Shown piece by piece: positions 10,411-20,494 of a stretch of DNA of 64,000 nucleotides. Source of the DNA: Euborellia annulipes (Eukaryota > Arthropoda > Insecta > Dermaptera > Anisolabididae); the NCBI GenBank assembly GCA_023213315.1, contig JAKCPI010003172.1, positions 62,001 to 126,000 on the forward strand, in the 5' to 3' direction. The number at the start of each line of letters is the position of its first letter. Positions within the stretch are counted from its first letter, which is position 1. The position numbers and the translations under genes were made by a program. The notes beneath the pieces were generated by a model that was not told the origin of the DNA, searched no databases, and saw only the letters and a program-made list of their open reading frames with translations.

Positions 10411-10441
10411 CTGATGATGTTTCCAAATCTGGGACCGAAAC
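10411..10441 (+). ncRNA. Solo hammerhead-like core
   Basis: CTGATGA, then GTTTC pairing with GGGAC (G-U pairs allowed), then CGAAAC. No fold-back arms are visible around it, so it is probably a fragment of a Penelope-like terminus. Confidence 0.4.
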
Positions 10442-10910
10442 GTTATCGATGATAGAATATACTGAATGTAATATTCTTTTTTTTTTCTTCATGTCAATTT
10501 CAAAAAAATTTATTTTTTAAATAAATGCTCTTAAATAAAATTTATTTTTATTTAAAAACATAATTATAGACCCTGTCTCAAAGAGGAGCAAGAAATTCAA
10601 TTCAGGTATCTTGGGTAGGGTTTCCACCAAAATAAATAAAAAGAAATTTTAAATCAATTTGAATAGATTATTTTAAATGGATAAAAATCCTCCACTACAG
10701 GCTATACCCAAATATATTTTAATTATATCATTAATGATATTAGAAGAGAATAAATTTAATGTCTAAATGGTGTCAATTAAAAAAAAAATAAGGATAATTT
10801 GACATTTTTTTTTTAATGACTTTGTCAGAAATAAATTTTAAAAAATGGTTTTTAATCATTTTCGAATATTTAAAAAAAAAAAAAAAAACATCATTAGTAA
10901 GTAAAGGGTT
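10442..10910. other. A+T-rich, nothing seen
   Basis: Runs of A and T only; no feature is supported between the ribozyme-like core and the exon. Confidence 0.4.
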
Positions 10911-10924
10911 GAGGGAAGGCTTAC

Positions 10925-11023
10925 CTTAGCAGGCTCCGAATAAGGCGGCCCGTACATCTCATACATATTGCAAGGTGGATGTAGATAATATGTAGCTTAA
11001 AATGTTGGCGAAATGTAATCCCA
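10925..11023 (-). CDS. Putative first coding exon of an unidentified gene
   Basis: On the minus strand an acceptor (pyrimidine-rich CTCCTCCCCCTCAG, ending at 11024) is followed by a 99-nt exon and a strong donor AAG|GTAAG (GTAAG at 10924-10920). The frame has a stop (TTT TAA) upstream within the exon, so translation should start at the ATG at 10966-10964 (A at -3) or the next ATG at 10957. Fourteen codons, MYEMYGPPYSEPAK, reach the donor in phase 0. The exon is non-repetitive in a repeat-rich setting and a GC-rich stretch lies upstream. The Tyr/Pro-rich start resembles N-termini of some transcription factors, but I do not recognise the protein. Coding range within the exon: 10966-10925. Confidence 0.5.
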
Positions 11024-11290
11024 CTGAGGGGGAGGAGATAGCACACAGTTTAGCACGGTATTAACATGAGCACGGTTCGGTTAATAAGCCTCGATTAACA
11101 CGTGTCCGATGGAGAGGACGCGGCCTGGCTGAATCGAATGCCCTCCATGAAGGCGGCGGCGGCGGCGGCGCTGCGTCTCTCCCTGTGTATGTGTGTGTGT
11201 TTATGTGAGGGGGAGGGGCTTTGATAGGGCCCAAAGAGAGAGAGAGAAAGAGAAGGAGGGGGGGGGGTGCATTGTTCAAATGCCTCCTTC
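11024..11290 (-). promoter_or_regulatory. GC-rich upstream region of the minus-strand exon
   Basis: Non-repetitive GC-rich sequence with CACGTG-type (ACACGTGTCC) and GGTTAATAAGCC words and a (GGC)n run at about 11152-11171, then GT- and GA-rich tracts. It could be the intron/promoter side of the minus-strand exon. Open frames on it (for example minus 11279-11061) are low-complexity Pro runs and were not accepted. Confidence 0.4.
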
Positions 11291-11498
11291 GGATATTTAT
11301 TTATTTCAAATTCTTATTCATTATACACGTCAATGAGTCATTATAGTAAATTTTTGAAAAAAATATCCATAATATATTAATACTGGGGTCATCCAAATGA
11401 TCTTCCGGGCCACTTTGGAAATGCATCATAGCTCCGCGGGCCGCATATAAAATTATACAGGATGGGCTATATAGTTTTTGGAATTTTGAATCGGCTAT

Positions 11499-11835
11499 AA
11501 AAAATCTGGTGTGACTGTCGCACAGCACACAAGCTTCGGTAATCGAAAGTTGTGTTCTGTGCTTGTCACACCAGATTTTTCGTATCGACATATATTTAGT
11601 TTTCGCCGATATATTAGAATTTAAGATCTAAAATTTATAAGCATATTTTTATTTTGTTACCATTTTTCCTATCTTATCTATGAAATACAGGAGTAAAGTG
11701 ATCTTCAGAAGATTTCAATGGCAAAATGAGAATATACATTTTAATAAAGAAAAACTAAAAAATAATTGATTTGTGAATTTTAATCAAAATCTTTGGAGCA
11801 AATTTTGAGAAAATCGAAAAAAAAAACTACATATT
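11499..11835 (-). mobile_element. Family H 3' half
   Basis: The hairpin at 11499-11580 has long arms (TCTGGTGTGAC / GTCACACCAGA plus inner CAGCACACAA / TTGTGTTCTG). It is followed by the complement of the 3' third through GAATATACATTTTAA and AAAATCGAAAAAAAAAACT. It stops about 11835. Confidence 0.8.
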
Positions 11836-12950
11836 TTTTTCGGAAGCTTTTTTTTAAATGTTTACTTAAACAATATTTGTTTTAAAATAATTGTCAAAAA
11901 AATTGTGATACATGAATGATGAATTGTGTGTTTAGTCAGATAATAATAAATAAACAAAAAGTCAGTATTTATTCTTAATAACGTCATATACAATACAATT
12001 TCCATTTTAATAGAGGTAATTGATTTTTGGTAAAGGTTCTAAACCCAATTATTAATTTCGATCCTGGAAGTCTGGACTCCAGACTCAAAGGCACCACCTG
12101 GCTTCTCTCTCATTTCCAATTCATCGTAAAAAAATTTATTTAATCTAAATTAAAAAGTTAATAAATTTTATTTCAATTTTTATATTCGAAAAATTATACG
12201 GATCTAAAGAACAATTTTTTTTAAAGGGACTTTTGACCTAGGTGTAATAATTATAATAATTAAGAGATACTTATGAAACATTTGAAGTTGAATTTAACAC
12301 ATCTCTTTAATAAAGAAGGAAGAGGAAAAAAATTTGTAATAATAGTATAATAGACTCAATTTAATTACTTATTGCGAGAATTCTATTAAAAAATTATTAT
12401 TGATATCAAACGTTATAATAATTAAAACATTATATTTTATTTATCAGTGCGAAGAAAATAATATTCTTATTTAAATTGAGCAACATTAGGAAACTCATTT
12501 AGAGCCATTTATATTACTAGAACACATTAAAATAGATTCATGTATATAATTATTATTAATTTATGAATCAATTGTTCCAGACAAATTTAGAAACAAAACT
12601 GGAGATTCGAGTTGTTCGCTGAATAAAATATTGCTCAGAGTTCATGTCCTATACATAAATCTATAATCACAATGATGCCGAATTCATTTTAATGTTCTTT
12701 TATGATTTATATAAATCTTTCATTATAACAAAACATGAATAGTGTAATCAATTAGAAGCCAAAACAGATGAGGAAAACAAGTGGAAAATTTTTACTCTAT
12801 TAAAGATTAAAAAAAAAAAAAATTAAAAACTAGGCTATTTTGTTTAAAATATAGGGAAAAGAGGAAAATATACTCATTGATTAATTTATTTCATATTGAT
12901 ATTTACTTATTTATTTTAAAGTATGGAACTTCGCCCGTTTATGACCAATT
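11836..12950. other. A+T-rich spacer, nothing seen
   Basis: About 1.1 kb of very A+T-rich DNA without repeat matches or splice/coding signals that I can support. Confidence 0.4.
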
Positions 12951-12952
12951 TA

Positions 12953-13588
12953 TACTTTCTCTTACCTCTATATATGTTAATATATAGAGAGAGAAAGTAT
13001 TGAATTCATGTCAAAAATTCGATGTCGAGATTTTGATGGATATACACGTTTTGAGATCCCCTGAATCCAAAATAAAAGTGGTTTTCGCAACATGGTATGT
13101 CTGTGTGTGTTCAATTTTAAGCATGAAGGAATTGAGCTAGGAGGTTGAAATTTTATATTTAAGTTAGACACCCCCCCCCCTCTGGAGAGTGAAAATAAGC
13201 TTTTAATCAAAATCGGCCTAAAAGTACTAGTACTTTACTGATGTACTTTTTCAGTTTTTTTCGATTTTCTCAAAATTCGCTCAACGATTTTTTTTTTAAA
13301 TTCATAAATCAACTATTTTTTAGATGATCTTTAAAATGTATATTCTCATTTTGCCATTGAAATTTTATGAAGACCACTTTACTCTTGTACTTCATAGGAA
13401 GGATAGGAGAATAACAAAATATAAATATTTTCCCATGTTTATAAATTTGACATCTTGAATTCTAATAAATTGGTGGAAATTAAATATCTCGGCACAAAAA
13501 ATCTGGTGTGACAAGCACAGTACACAACTTTCTTTTACCAAAGGTAAATTAAATTTGTATGCTGTGCGACCAGTCACACCAGATTTTT
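12953..13588 (+). mobile_element. Family H, full length
   Basis: Runs from ACTTTCTCTTACC / AGAGAGAAAGT at the 5' end to the complete 3' hairpin ending GTCACACCAGATTTTT (13588), about 636 bp. It is a good reference copy of the family. Confidence 0.9.
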
Positions 13589-13647
13589 GTACCAAGATAT
13601 TTTTGAACAAACGACAAAAGAAGTTTTAATTTTAAGAAAATATAAAT

Positions 13648-13850
13648 GTGCCTACCTCAGATACCAAACGTCGCGGGTTCGGACCCCAGGCAGTCCGATG
13701 ATTTTATTTAAACCATTTGGATACCAGATGGCTTAAATAGAAATGCCTGGACCCCAATAGATATATTCAATACAACGGTATCGTCAAAGTCTTATATGGC
13801 CTAAGTTGCCGAAAAGACTGTCTGCAGGTGTGTGAGTGTGAGTGTTTAAA
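13648..13850 (+). mobile_element. SINE-1, head partly deleted
   Basis: Begins within the head (CTCAGATACCAAACGTCG), has the B box GCGGGTTCGGACCCC, hairpin AACCATTTGG/CCAGATGGCTT, and tail AACGGTATCGTC...GCCGAAAAGACTG. It ends next to an (AT)n run at 13850-13874. Confidence 0.8.
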
Positions 13851-14120
13851 ATATATATATATATATATATATATACAAAAGGAAAGATTCCATTATTTCT
13901 ACAAAAAAAGTGATGTCCAGATTATCAGTAATTTATAGTTAATCCTTTACTGGTAAGAATATAATTTATCTCGACTCGTGCAAGTAATATTAAACAAAAT
14001 TTGAATAATAAATAAAAAATTATAATTATAATCCTTTTATTTTTGTGGGTGTATGTAACGAGATGGAATTTGTAGAGTTTGAAGCTAGGACTATCTATTG
14101 GTGCCTTGATTTTCTAGATA

Positions 14121-14189
14121 ACTAAGGATTTCATGTAATTGAAGGTTGGAGAATCGAATGACAAAATCCAAGCGAGAGAACGAGAGAGA
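14121..14189 (+). repeat. Direct repeat, left copy (pairs with 14629-14694)
   Basis: ACTAAGGATTTCATGTAATT, then GAAGGTTGGAGAATCGAATG and AGCGAGAGAACGAGAG occur here and again 508 bp downstream with only a few changes. The pair brackets the CpG-rich island at 14200-14470. Confidence 0.85.
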
Positions 14190-14199
14190 GAGCAGTTGA

Positions 14200-14470
14200 A
14201 CACCCGAGCACGTTCGCGATGAGAACGTGAGATGAACGTGAGCATGAGCGTGTGTATGTGTGTATAAGTGTCCACGCTAACGCTAACGCTAAAGCTTCGT
14301 TGGCAATTGGTGCGTATCGGTGTGCGTGGCACGCCCACACGTCGGCCCCTCCCTCCCGCCTCCATCTTGAGCATCTTGAACCGACCCCGGGTCAGCCAGC
14401 CTCATCTTTATCCGCCCCCACCTATCGATATGGATGTTCTTTGCCTCTTATAGGCATCAGTACCACAGGT
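14200..14470. promoter_or_regulatory. CpG-rich island with DRE and YY1-like motifs
   Basis: A non-repetitive GC-rich block with many CpGs. It contains TATCGATA (14423-14430, the DRE/DREF element of arthropod promoters), CCGCCTCCATCTTG (YY1-type on the minus strand; it overlaps the minus-strand ATG in CAAGATGGAGGCGG), CACGCCCAC (KLF/Sp-like) and (CGCTAA)n. A plus-strand donor CACAG|GTATGT lies at 14468/14469. A minus-strand frame starts at the YY1-like ATG (14360s) and runs to 14114. It could promote the minus-strand exon at 10.9 kb (inference). Confidence 0.45.
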
Positions 14471-14628
14471 ATGTCGATCATCATCCTTCAAATATATTAA
14501 TTGTAGGGTCTTTGGAATTAGCTTAAACTTTAAAAGACATAAGTGTCGAGAACGGCGGAATCTCGTATGGGTGGCCCCGAAGAACCAGTGAGTAAAACGT
14601 CACCCGATTCCCATCGGTTTTAATCACA

Positions 14629-14694
14629 ACTAAGGATTTCATGTAATTGAAGGTTGGAGAATCGAATGAAAAAATTTAAGCGAGAGAACGAGAG
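14629..14694 (+). repeat. Direct repeat, right copy
   Basis: Partner of 14121-14189. It keeps CTAAGGATTTCATGTAATTG and GAGAATCGAATGA. The purine-rich end is shorter than in the left copy. Confidence 0.85.
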
Positions 14695-14717
14695 CTTTAG
14701 TGTCTAAAAACCCTCAG

Positions 14718-14965
14718 GGGCCTCGGGGTTGGTGTAGCGGCTAGCGAACTGGCCTTCTAAACCAAGGGTGGCGGGTTCGAATCCCAGGCAGTCCGATTAT
14801 TTTATTTAGGCCATTTGGATACCAAATGGCTTATATAAGAATGTCTGGACCCTCTAATTGTAACATTAAACTATCGTTAATGTCTTATATGGCCTGAGTG
14901 GCCGAGAAGACTGTGTGTATGTTTGTGTGAATGAAAAAAAGTGTTTTTGATAAAAAAAATAAAAT
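14718..14965 (+). mobile_element. SINE-1 with 12-bp TSD
   Basis: Flanked by perfect AAAAACCCTCAG at 14706-14717 and 14966-14977. The head has GGGTTGGTGTAGCGGCTAGC and GCGGGTTCGAATCCC, a canonical B box; the body has GCCATTTGGATACCAAATGGC; the tail has GGCCGAGAAGACTG and an A-rich end. This is one of the best-defined copies. Confidence 0.92.
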
Positions 14966-15057
14966 AAAAACCCTCAGTAACTGGAGTAGAGGGAAAAATA
15001 AAAGAAAAAATAAATAAAATACTCATATAATTATGAAAATTATATTATATTATATCT

Positions 15058-15456
15058 AAATGGAGAGAGGAGTCAGCCAAATTACGTGCTTCTGCGTAAA
15101 TAAAACTCTCAAATTTTTGGAAAGGTTTCGGCTATATTTTATATCGCCATCATCAGTCCCTCAGAGCTGGAATTAACATTGGTACATAAGTAATTATTAG
15201 TACAGTGAATAAATCATATACTATGCACGGATATATGGAAAAAGATTTTATGCATAGTATATATATTTATTCACTGTACTAATAATTACTTATGTACCAA
15301 TGTTCATTCTAGCTCTGAGGGACTGATGATGGCGATATAAAATATAGCCGAAACGTTTCCAAAATTTTGAGAGTTTTATTTACGCAGAAGCTGCTAATAT
15401 GGCTGACTCCTCTCTCCATTTATATCAACTGATACAGCCTCTTTCCATCTTCTATT
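15058..15456. mobile_element. Fold-back element FB-2 with hammerhead-like cores
   Basis: Inverted arms 15062-15225 and 15250-15415 (GGAGAGAGGAGTCAGCC / GGCTGACTCCTCTCTCC at the ends). It is flanked by 12-bp direct repeats TATATTATATCT at 15046-15057 and 15457-15468. Each arm carries CTGATGA-T-GGC...GCC-GAAAC (minus 15125-15156, plus 15323-15354), with helix II extendable by further A/T pairs. No coding capacity is seen. Confidence 0.75.
15323..15354 (+). ncRNA. Hammerhead-like core in FB-2
   Basis: A canonical CTGATGA box, a helix II of GGC/GCC extended by ATAT/ATAT after one mismatch, and GAAAC. It is mirrored on the minus strand at 15125-15156. Helix I and III pairing needs folding software. 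Confidence 0.55.
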
Positions 15457-15469
15457 TATATTATATCTG

Positions 15470-16550
15470 TTATTAGTATTATTATTTAATAGCCCTGACC
15501 AAAAAAGCCCTTAAGCCACTTCCCAGATTACAATAGGTTACAAATTTTTTTTATACAATGTAGACTTAATTAGAATATAATTATAAGTTTACAATTAATT
15601 AAAATTAAAATTAAGATTTTTTTTCTTAATTTTTATATTTTGCAAAAAAGTTTTTAAACTGATTAAAAACTTTCGACAGATTTTTCCTCACTGGTCCGTC
15701 CCGTCTCCGTCTTGGATAAAACATTCTAGTATAGCGAAATATTTGCAGAATAAATTATTTTAATTGTGGAAAGCAACTCGCTGGTGTATTATTTTCTCCA
15801 TATTCATTACCTCAACGATCTGTCCCAGCAAATTTTAACTTCTACTATTCTAGTAGAATAGTCATCCATTGTAGGTAGACTCAATTGATTTTTAATGGTG
15901 CCATATAATCGGTCAATTTTTGAAAAGAACTCTGAATTAGATAATGAAAAATGTTTTATACATAGATAAAATTTTTTTAAAACATTTTCGTGAATTTATT
16001 TTTTGATATGGATATTATTAAGTGCATATCATAAAACATTAGCTATCTATTTCTGAGTAAGTCTATCTTATCTGTTTTTAATTCAACGTTTATCTTTCCA
16101 CGGAAAAACGGTTAGCCACTGTATGCCCTTTCAAAATTTTATATATTTATTATTATTATTATTATTTTGAAATTGGTATGCCCCAAGGGTCCGATGGATT
16201 CTCTAGAAAATAAAGGTCAATATAATGACCTTCATAAGCATCATCCTTAAATATTAAAGAAGTTAGTTTACTTTGGCTACTGGAAAGTGAAATTCCGATA
16301 GTAATAATAATAAGTTTATATTTTCTTTTATACTAATGGTGCCATATAATCGGTCGTATATCGGTATGTATCTATTTTATTTGTATTTATGGTCCTGTTA
16401 TGTATCTACAACTTTTGATAATGTATTTTGTAGGACTTTTGTATTTGTGTCGATGGCCAAGGGCATCATCAATTAAAAAAAATTCTATATTTTTTTTTAT
16501 ATAAACTTTGAGAACTCCCATTATTTTGTAATGAAATACAAGAGAGTTTC
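15470..16550. other. A+T-rich spacer with a 22-bp direct repeat
   Basis: TAATGGTGCCATATAATCGG followed by TC occurs at 15893-15914 and 16334-16355. An (ATT)n run lies at about 16147-16165. No gene is supported. Confidence 0.6.
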
Positions 16551-16552
16551 AA

Positions 16553-16620
16553 GCTCTCGGGCTTGGTGTAGTGACTAGTGTGCTGACCTTGTAAACCAAG
16601 GGTCGCGGGTTCGGATTCTC
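16553..16620 (+). mobile_element. SINE-1 head fragment
   Basis: GCTCTCGGGCTTGGTGTAG, GTGCTGACCTTGTAAACC and GTCGCGGGTTCGGATTC match the A- and B-box head. The body is absent. Confidence 0.75.
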
Positions 16621-16703
16621 TTATTATAAGAATAGAAGTAGTTCTATATTCAATTGAGATTGTCACAGATTTAACAACCTTTGTGATCTTAGCTGAATGA
16701 AAC

Positions 16704-16735
16704 CTGAAGAAGGCCACAGAATGAGTGGCCGAAAC
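16704..16735 (+). ncRNA. Best solo hammerhead-like core
   Basis: CTGAAGA (16704-16710), perfect 6-bp helix II GGCCAC (16712-16717) / GTGGCC (16725-16730), then GAAAC (16731-16735). Just downstream TTGTAATTTTTACAA is self-complementary and could form helix III. This is the strongest single match to a hammerhead layout in the window. Confidence 0.6.
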
Positions 16736-16794
16736 GTTGTAATTTTTACAAATAATACACAGTTAAACCGAAAATCTAATTCTTTTACTAATTT

Positions 16795-16922
16795 TGCATC
16801 TTGCATTCTAATACAGTACCGCCGGAAACTAAATATATGTCGACTGGTGTGATAAGCACTCTGGAGTTCAATTACCGAAGGAATGTTGTGGACTGTGCGA
16901 TCATTCACACCAGATTTTTTTA
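16795..16922 (+). mobile_element. Family H 3'-end fragment
   Basis: CATCTTGCATTCTAATACAG, GGAAACTAAATATATGTCGA and a degenerate hairpin (CTGGTGTGATAAGCA ... TCATTCACACCAG) ending in a T run. Confidence 0.75.
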
Positions 16923-17034
16923 TATTGTTTTTCTAAGTGAATTCAAGTCAAATAAATTTAATTTTCTCATCTCATTTTTTTGTATATAGATTTTTAAACG
17001 GAAATGAATAAATTAAAAGTCTCTAAAATTTCCT

Positions 17035-17195
17035 GATCAAGTGAAAAATTCCAGCGGCGTGAAAAGTAAATTACATGTAATATTCGACGCTAATTACTGT
17101 GGCGCTTACCGTAACAAGAAGCATAGCGGAATTACCCTATTAACCGCGTAATATAGAGCCATAATTATAGCGATGTCATCTTGTTTGATTTCAAC
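17035..17195. promoter_or_regulatory. Candidate conserved non-coding island
   Basis: A compositionally distinct, non-repetitive stretch between A/T runs. It holds CGACGCTAATTACTG, GGAATTACCC, CCATAATTATAG (homeodomain-type cores), the perfect palindrome ATTACATGTAAT and GGCGCTTACCG. No frame is open across it, so a regulatory element is more likely than an exon. Confidence 0.35.
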
Positions 17196-18380
17196 AAATT
17201 AAACTGCTTTTTGTTATGTGATTTTGGATACGAAAGAATAAATTCCTAAATTTATTATGAAATTCTAAATTTATGTAAATTTAAAAAAGTTCTTATCTAG
17301 TTAATTGCTTTTTAATTATATTTAAATAAAAAAAAGGTAAAAAAAAATTAGAATTTAAAATTTAATATTTTGATGTTAAAGAAATGTTATTAATTAAAAG
17401 ATGTTAGTTATTATTTTTTTTTTATAAAAATAACTTGCTAATATTTTTCAAAAAGTAAAAATAGGAGCCAAGACTTTCTTATAAATCGCTAAGATGAAAT
17501 CAACTTTTGGCTAATTTTTATTAAAATTAAAAAAAAATCTCGATATCTCTCTCTGGTCATTATTCATTTGCTTCTAAAAATAAAAATTAAATAAATTCCT
17601 CTTAGCTTTTTCTTTAGATTTTGTGATGATAAAATGGGGATTGGAATTAACTCGTAATCGTGCAATTTAGAGGTTTTTTTTTTTATTTTTTATTTTCATT
17701 TAGATTTGAATCATTTTCATGTAAATTTCGATTCATTTAACTAAGTATACTTGGAAATTTTATGTGATAAAAAAAAATATTCATATCCATTAGCGGAATA
17801 TTAATTATCCTACTGGATGGAAATTTAAAAAAATTTGCCCAGGATAAAAATCTGAATATAAAATTAATGTTTTAGAGGCCTAATATATATAATGAAATTT
17901 TAATAGAGGGAAACCCTTCTCTCCGAGGGACTGGCTCTATTTATTTCAAAAGATAGAATAAATAAAAAAATTGTTTTTGGGATTATTATTAGTAAAGTAA
18001 TTATTTAAGATTTTTTTTTCTATTGTATTTTTTGCTATTTGAACTCAACAAAATCCTTGGTCTCCGTGGATTTCCAAAAATTAGTTTTAGCTCTCACTGT
18101 ACGTAGTACTAAGGGGCAGAGAGTTTATGCAGAGACTCCGGTTTCTGTCTGTCCGTCTGTACGCATAAAAACTAAAGGTCGTAGGAAAATAATAATTACA
18201 TATACGTATTCAGCATAAAAAACTGGTTCCGGGAAAAATACGTTTTGGTCCCTAGAACTTCCAATTTTTGAGTCATTAATTCTTAAAATTAGGATTTCTC
18301 CCATAGAAAATGTATAGAAAAATATTTATGTATTCTTTGCATTTGTATATTCTATGAATGCAAACAAATCCTCAAGCAGG
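17196..18380. other. A+T-rich spacer with one diverged repeat
   Basis: At 18110-18190 GTCTGTCCGTCTGTACGC with ACTAAAGGTCG looks like a diverged member of the widespread CTGTCTGT repeat class. The rest is A/T runs with nothing supported. Confidence 0.35.
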
Positions 18381-18386
18381 CTCTTG

Positions 18387-18776
18387 TTTTTCTTAAATAT
18401 GGAGAAATAACTTAAAGCCCTCGGGGCTTGGCGTAGAGGTTAGCGTGCTAACCTCGTATACCAAACGTCGCGGTTTCGGACCCCAGGCAGTCCGATGATT
18501 TTATATAAGGCATTTGGATACCAAATGGCTTATATAAGAAGCCTGGACCCCAATATGTATAATAATAATTAACGGATATCGTTTAAAGTCTTAAATGGCC
18601 AGAGTTGCCGAAAAGACTGTGTGAATGTGTGTGTGAGTGTGAGTGTGAATGAGAAAAAAGTGTGAATGTTTAAAAAAAAAAAAAAAAACTTAACCTCTTT
18701 TAACCTCTCAATTTGTTTATATTCATCAGAATGTAAACAAATGTGGCCATTTTTTTCTTAAATATGGAGAAATAAC
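18387..18776 (+). repeat. 25-bp direct repeats bracketing a SINE-1
   Basis: TTTTTCTTAAATATGGAGAA followed by ATAAC lies at 18387-18411 and again at 18752-18776. Related sequence (ATGYAAACAAAT) precedes both. The SINE sits between them but has its own shorter TSD, so this looks like an older local duplication. Confidence 0.7.
18416..18686 (+). mobile_element. SINE-1, full length
   Basis: Head AGCCCTCGGGGCTTGG, B box GTCGCGGTTTCGGACCCC, hairpin CATTTGG/CCAAATG, GCCGAAAAGACTG, GT/AG-rich tract and poly(A). The TSD is probably AACTTAA (18409-18415, 18687-18693). Confidence 0.88.
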
Positions 18777-19044
18777 CATTATTAAAATGTTTAATGTCAA
18801 GAAAATCCACAGTGAGAGCCCCTTTTAATTTACTATTGTAAATTCTTTCCTACTTTTTAATAGTTGTAGAATCATATTAAAAATCATTCCATCACTGATC
18901 TGTAATTCCCTCATTTTCGAATTTTTTTTCAAACTCAAAAAAGTTGGGGACCACTATAATATTTTAATCAAATAAGACATAAACTATGACTTGTGCAAAA
19001 AAAAAAATCGATCAACTCACTAAAGCCATTTTTTGAGAATGAGC

Positions 19045-19090
19045 CATTTGTATATTAACATATACATATAGGTAAGAGAAAGTAAAAACA
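19045..19090 (-). mobile_element. Family H 5'-hairpin fragment
   Basis: GTATATTAACATATACATAT followed by AGGTAAGAGAAAGTAAAAA is the complement of the family's 5' end. Nothing else of the element is present. Confidence 0.6.
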
Positions 19091-19189
19091 ATGTACCTCT
19101 ATATTATTGATTGGTTGTTGGATGGCATATGAACCACATGAAAATGAAACTTTGAATTGCTTGAATAGCCAAATCATCTTAGATAATTA

Positions 19190-19560
19190 AAGAAAAGGGG
19201 GTGGAGGAGAACAGATGGATAGAAATGCGAGGATGAAGGAAAAGTGAATAAAAAGGAAGAGGAGAAGCGAGAATCTCGGATATCATCATGATGGGAGGGA
19301 CTTCCTGCGAACCCTTTTTGTCATCAATGGCCAGGAAATGCCGGCTTTGATGGCCAACAACTCAAACGTTCTAACGTCTTCGTCTTCGAAAGCAACAGCA
19401 ACAGAACAGAGGGTGTCCCTAAAACCGTGTAATGTGAACACTTTGGGAACCTCTTCTCTCTCTCTTTCTGTACACGTGGGTGGACAAAGGGCTTTTGATA
19501 AAAAGGATCCAGATACAATTGAAACCCTCTTTAAGGGAACAAGGTGAAAATCGGATTAGG
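19190..19560 (+). other. GC-richer island with a 69-codon open frame
   Basis: A frame from ATG 19338 to 19547 starts MPALMANNSNVLTSSSS and ends near ACAAG|GTGAAA, a donor-like site at about 19542. An acceptor-like GGCCAG lies just upstream (19336). The Ser-rich composition is not diagnostic and the complementary strand is open too. It could be an exon or a non-coding regulatory island; I recognise no domain. Confidence 0.2.
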
Positions 19561-19697
19561 GTGTTTCATTGGAGCTTAGAAAAAAAAAACTAACGAGGGT
19601 AATATCAACGAAATTTCAATAAATAATAAACTAAAAAGAATTTTGTGATTAATTACTTTAATATCAATAAACACAATTTCTTTGATAAATGCAATTT

Positions 19698-19935
19698 CCC
19701 GAGTAAAAATTATTAAAAATGTTCGAGAGATCCACATGCCCGCAGCAGGTCTGCATAGTACACAGGGATCCACACGCCCGCACCAGGATACACACGCCCA
19801 CACCAGGGACACACACAGTAGATCGAAAGTGACCAGAAGAAAATCGTATATCACTGTGTGTCCCTAAAGGTTCACTATGCAGACCTGCTGCGGGTGTGTG
19901 TATCCCTCGATCATTTTTAATCATTTTTACTCGGG
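19698..19935. mobile_element. Fold-back MITE with internal 20-24 bp tandem repeat
   Basis: Ends CCCGAGTAAAAA / TTTTTACTCGGG. Arms of about 60 bp pair over TAAAAAT, CCCGCAGCAGGTCTGCATAG and complement. Between them a short array repeats a unit GGATCCACACGCCCGCACCA with changes about three times. Confidence 0.75.
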
Positions 19936-20475
19936 TTTATATATTCACCAAGAAGCCATCGATATTTATTGTATTTAATTCTATCAATATATAAATAAAA
20001 TAAAAACCCATGAAGACTTGAGAAAATCGAGCCTAAACGAAATGCCCTAATTTATTAAATGAGATGACGAAAGTGCCTAAATGAATCCAACAGATTTTGG
20101 TCTCCTAAATTAAAAACCCCTAAATGACATCTGTAGCCGAATGGGAAAAAAAAAATTTATATAAATATAATTATATTTTTTAATTTTGGGTATCACGTCG
20201 TATCGTAGAAAGTTGCATGTATCGATGGCCCGTTGGGGGTAAATAAATATGCCTTAATAATTGAATTGTAAATAATAAGCTTAAACTGTAGAGGTAAGTT
20301 GAATCAAGGACGGATTAAGGGGGGGGGGGACCGCCCTGCGAGAAAAATTGAAAAAGTTTTAAAAACTAGTCATCTAAAGAAATTATGTTTTTTTGTTTAA
20401 AATATATTTTAACATTTATTTTAAACTATCAATTATTCTCAAATCATCTTAACGTTGATAGTATTTGAAGTTATT
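19936..20475. other. A+T-rich, G-run repeat scrap
   Basis: GACGGATTAAGGGGGGGGGG near 20308 looks like the end of a G-rich DNA element (compare 40345). No other feature is supported. Confidence 0.35.
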
Positions 20476-20494
20476 ATTCAAAAAAATTTCATCT

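Noticed and set aside
11061..11279. Minus-strand Pro-rich frame above the 10.9-kb exon
   Set aside because: It arises from (GGC)n, GA- and GT-tracts; the exon model uses a different frame and its own ATG.
16560..16620. Possible true tRNA gene
   Set aside because: The A and B boxes match the SINE-1 head exactly as in the other copies; no cloverleaf acceptor stem closes around it.
19576..19924. Overlapping 61-92 codon frames on both strands
   Set aside because: They read the arms and tandem array of the fold-back MITE at 19698-19935.
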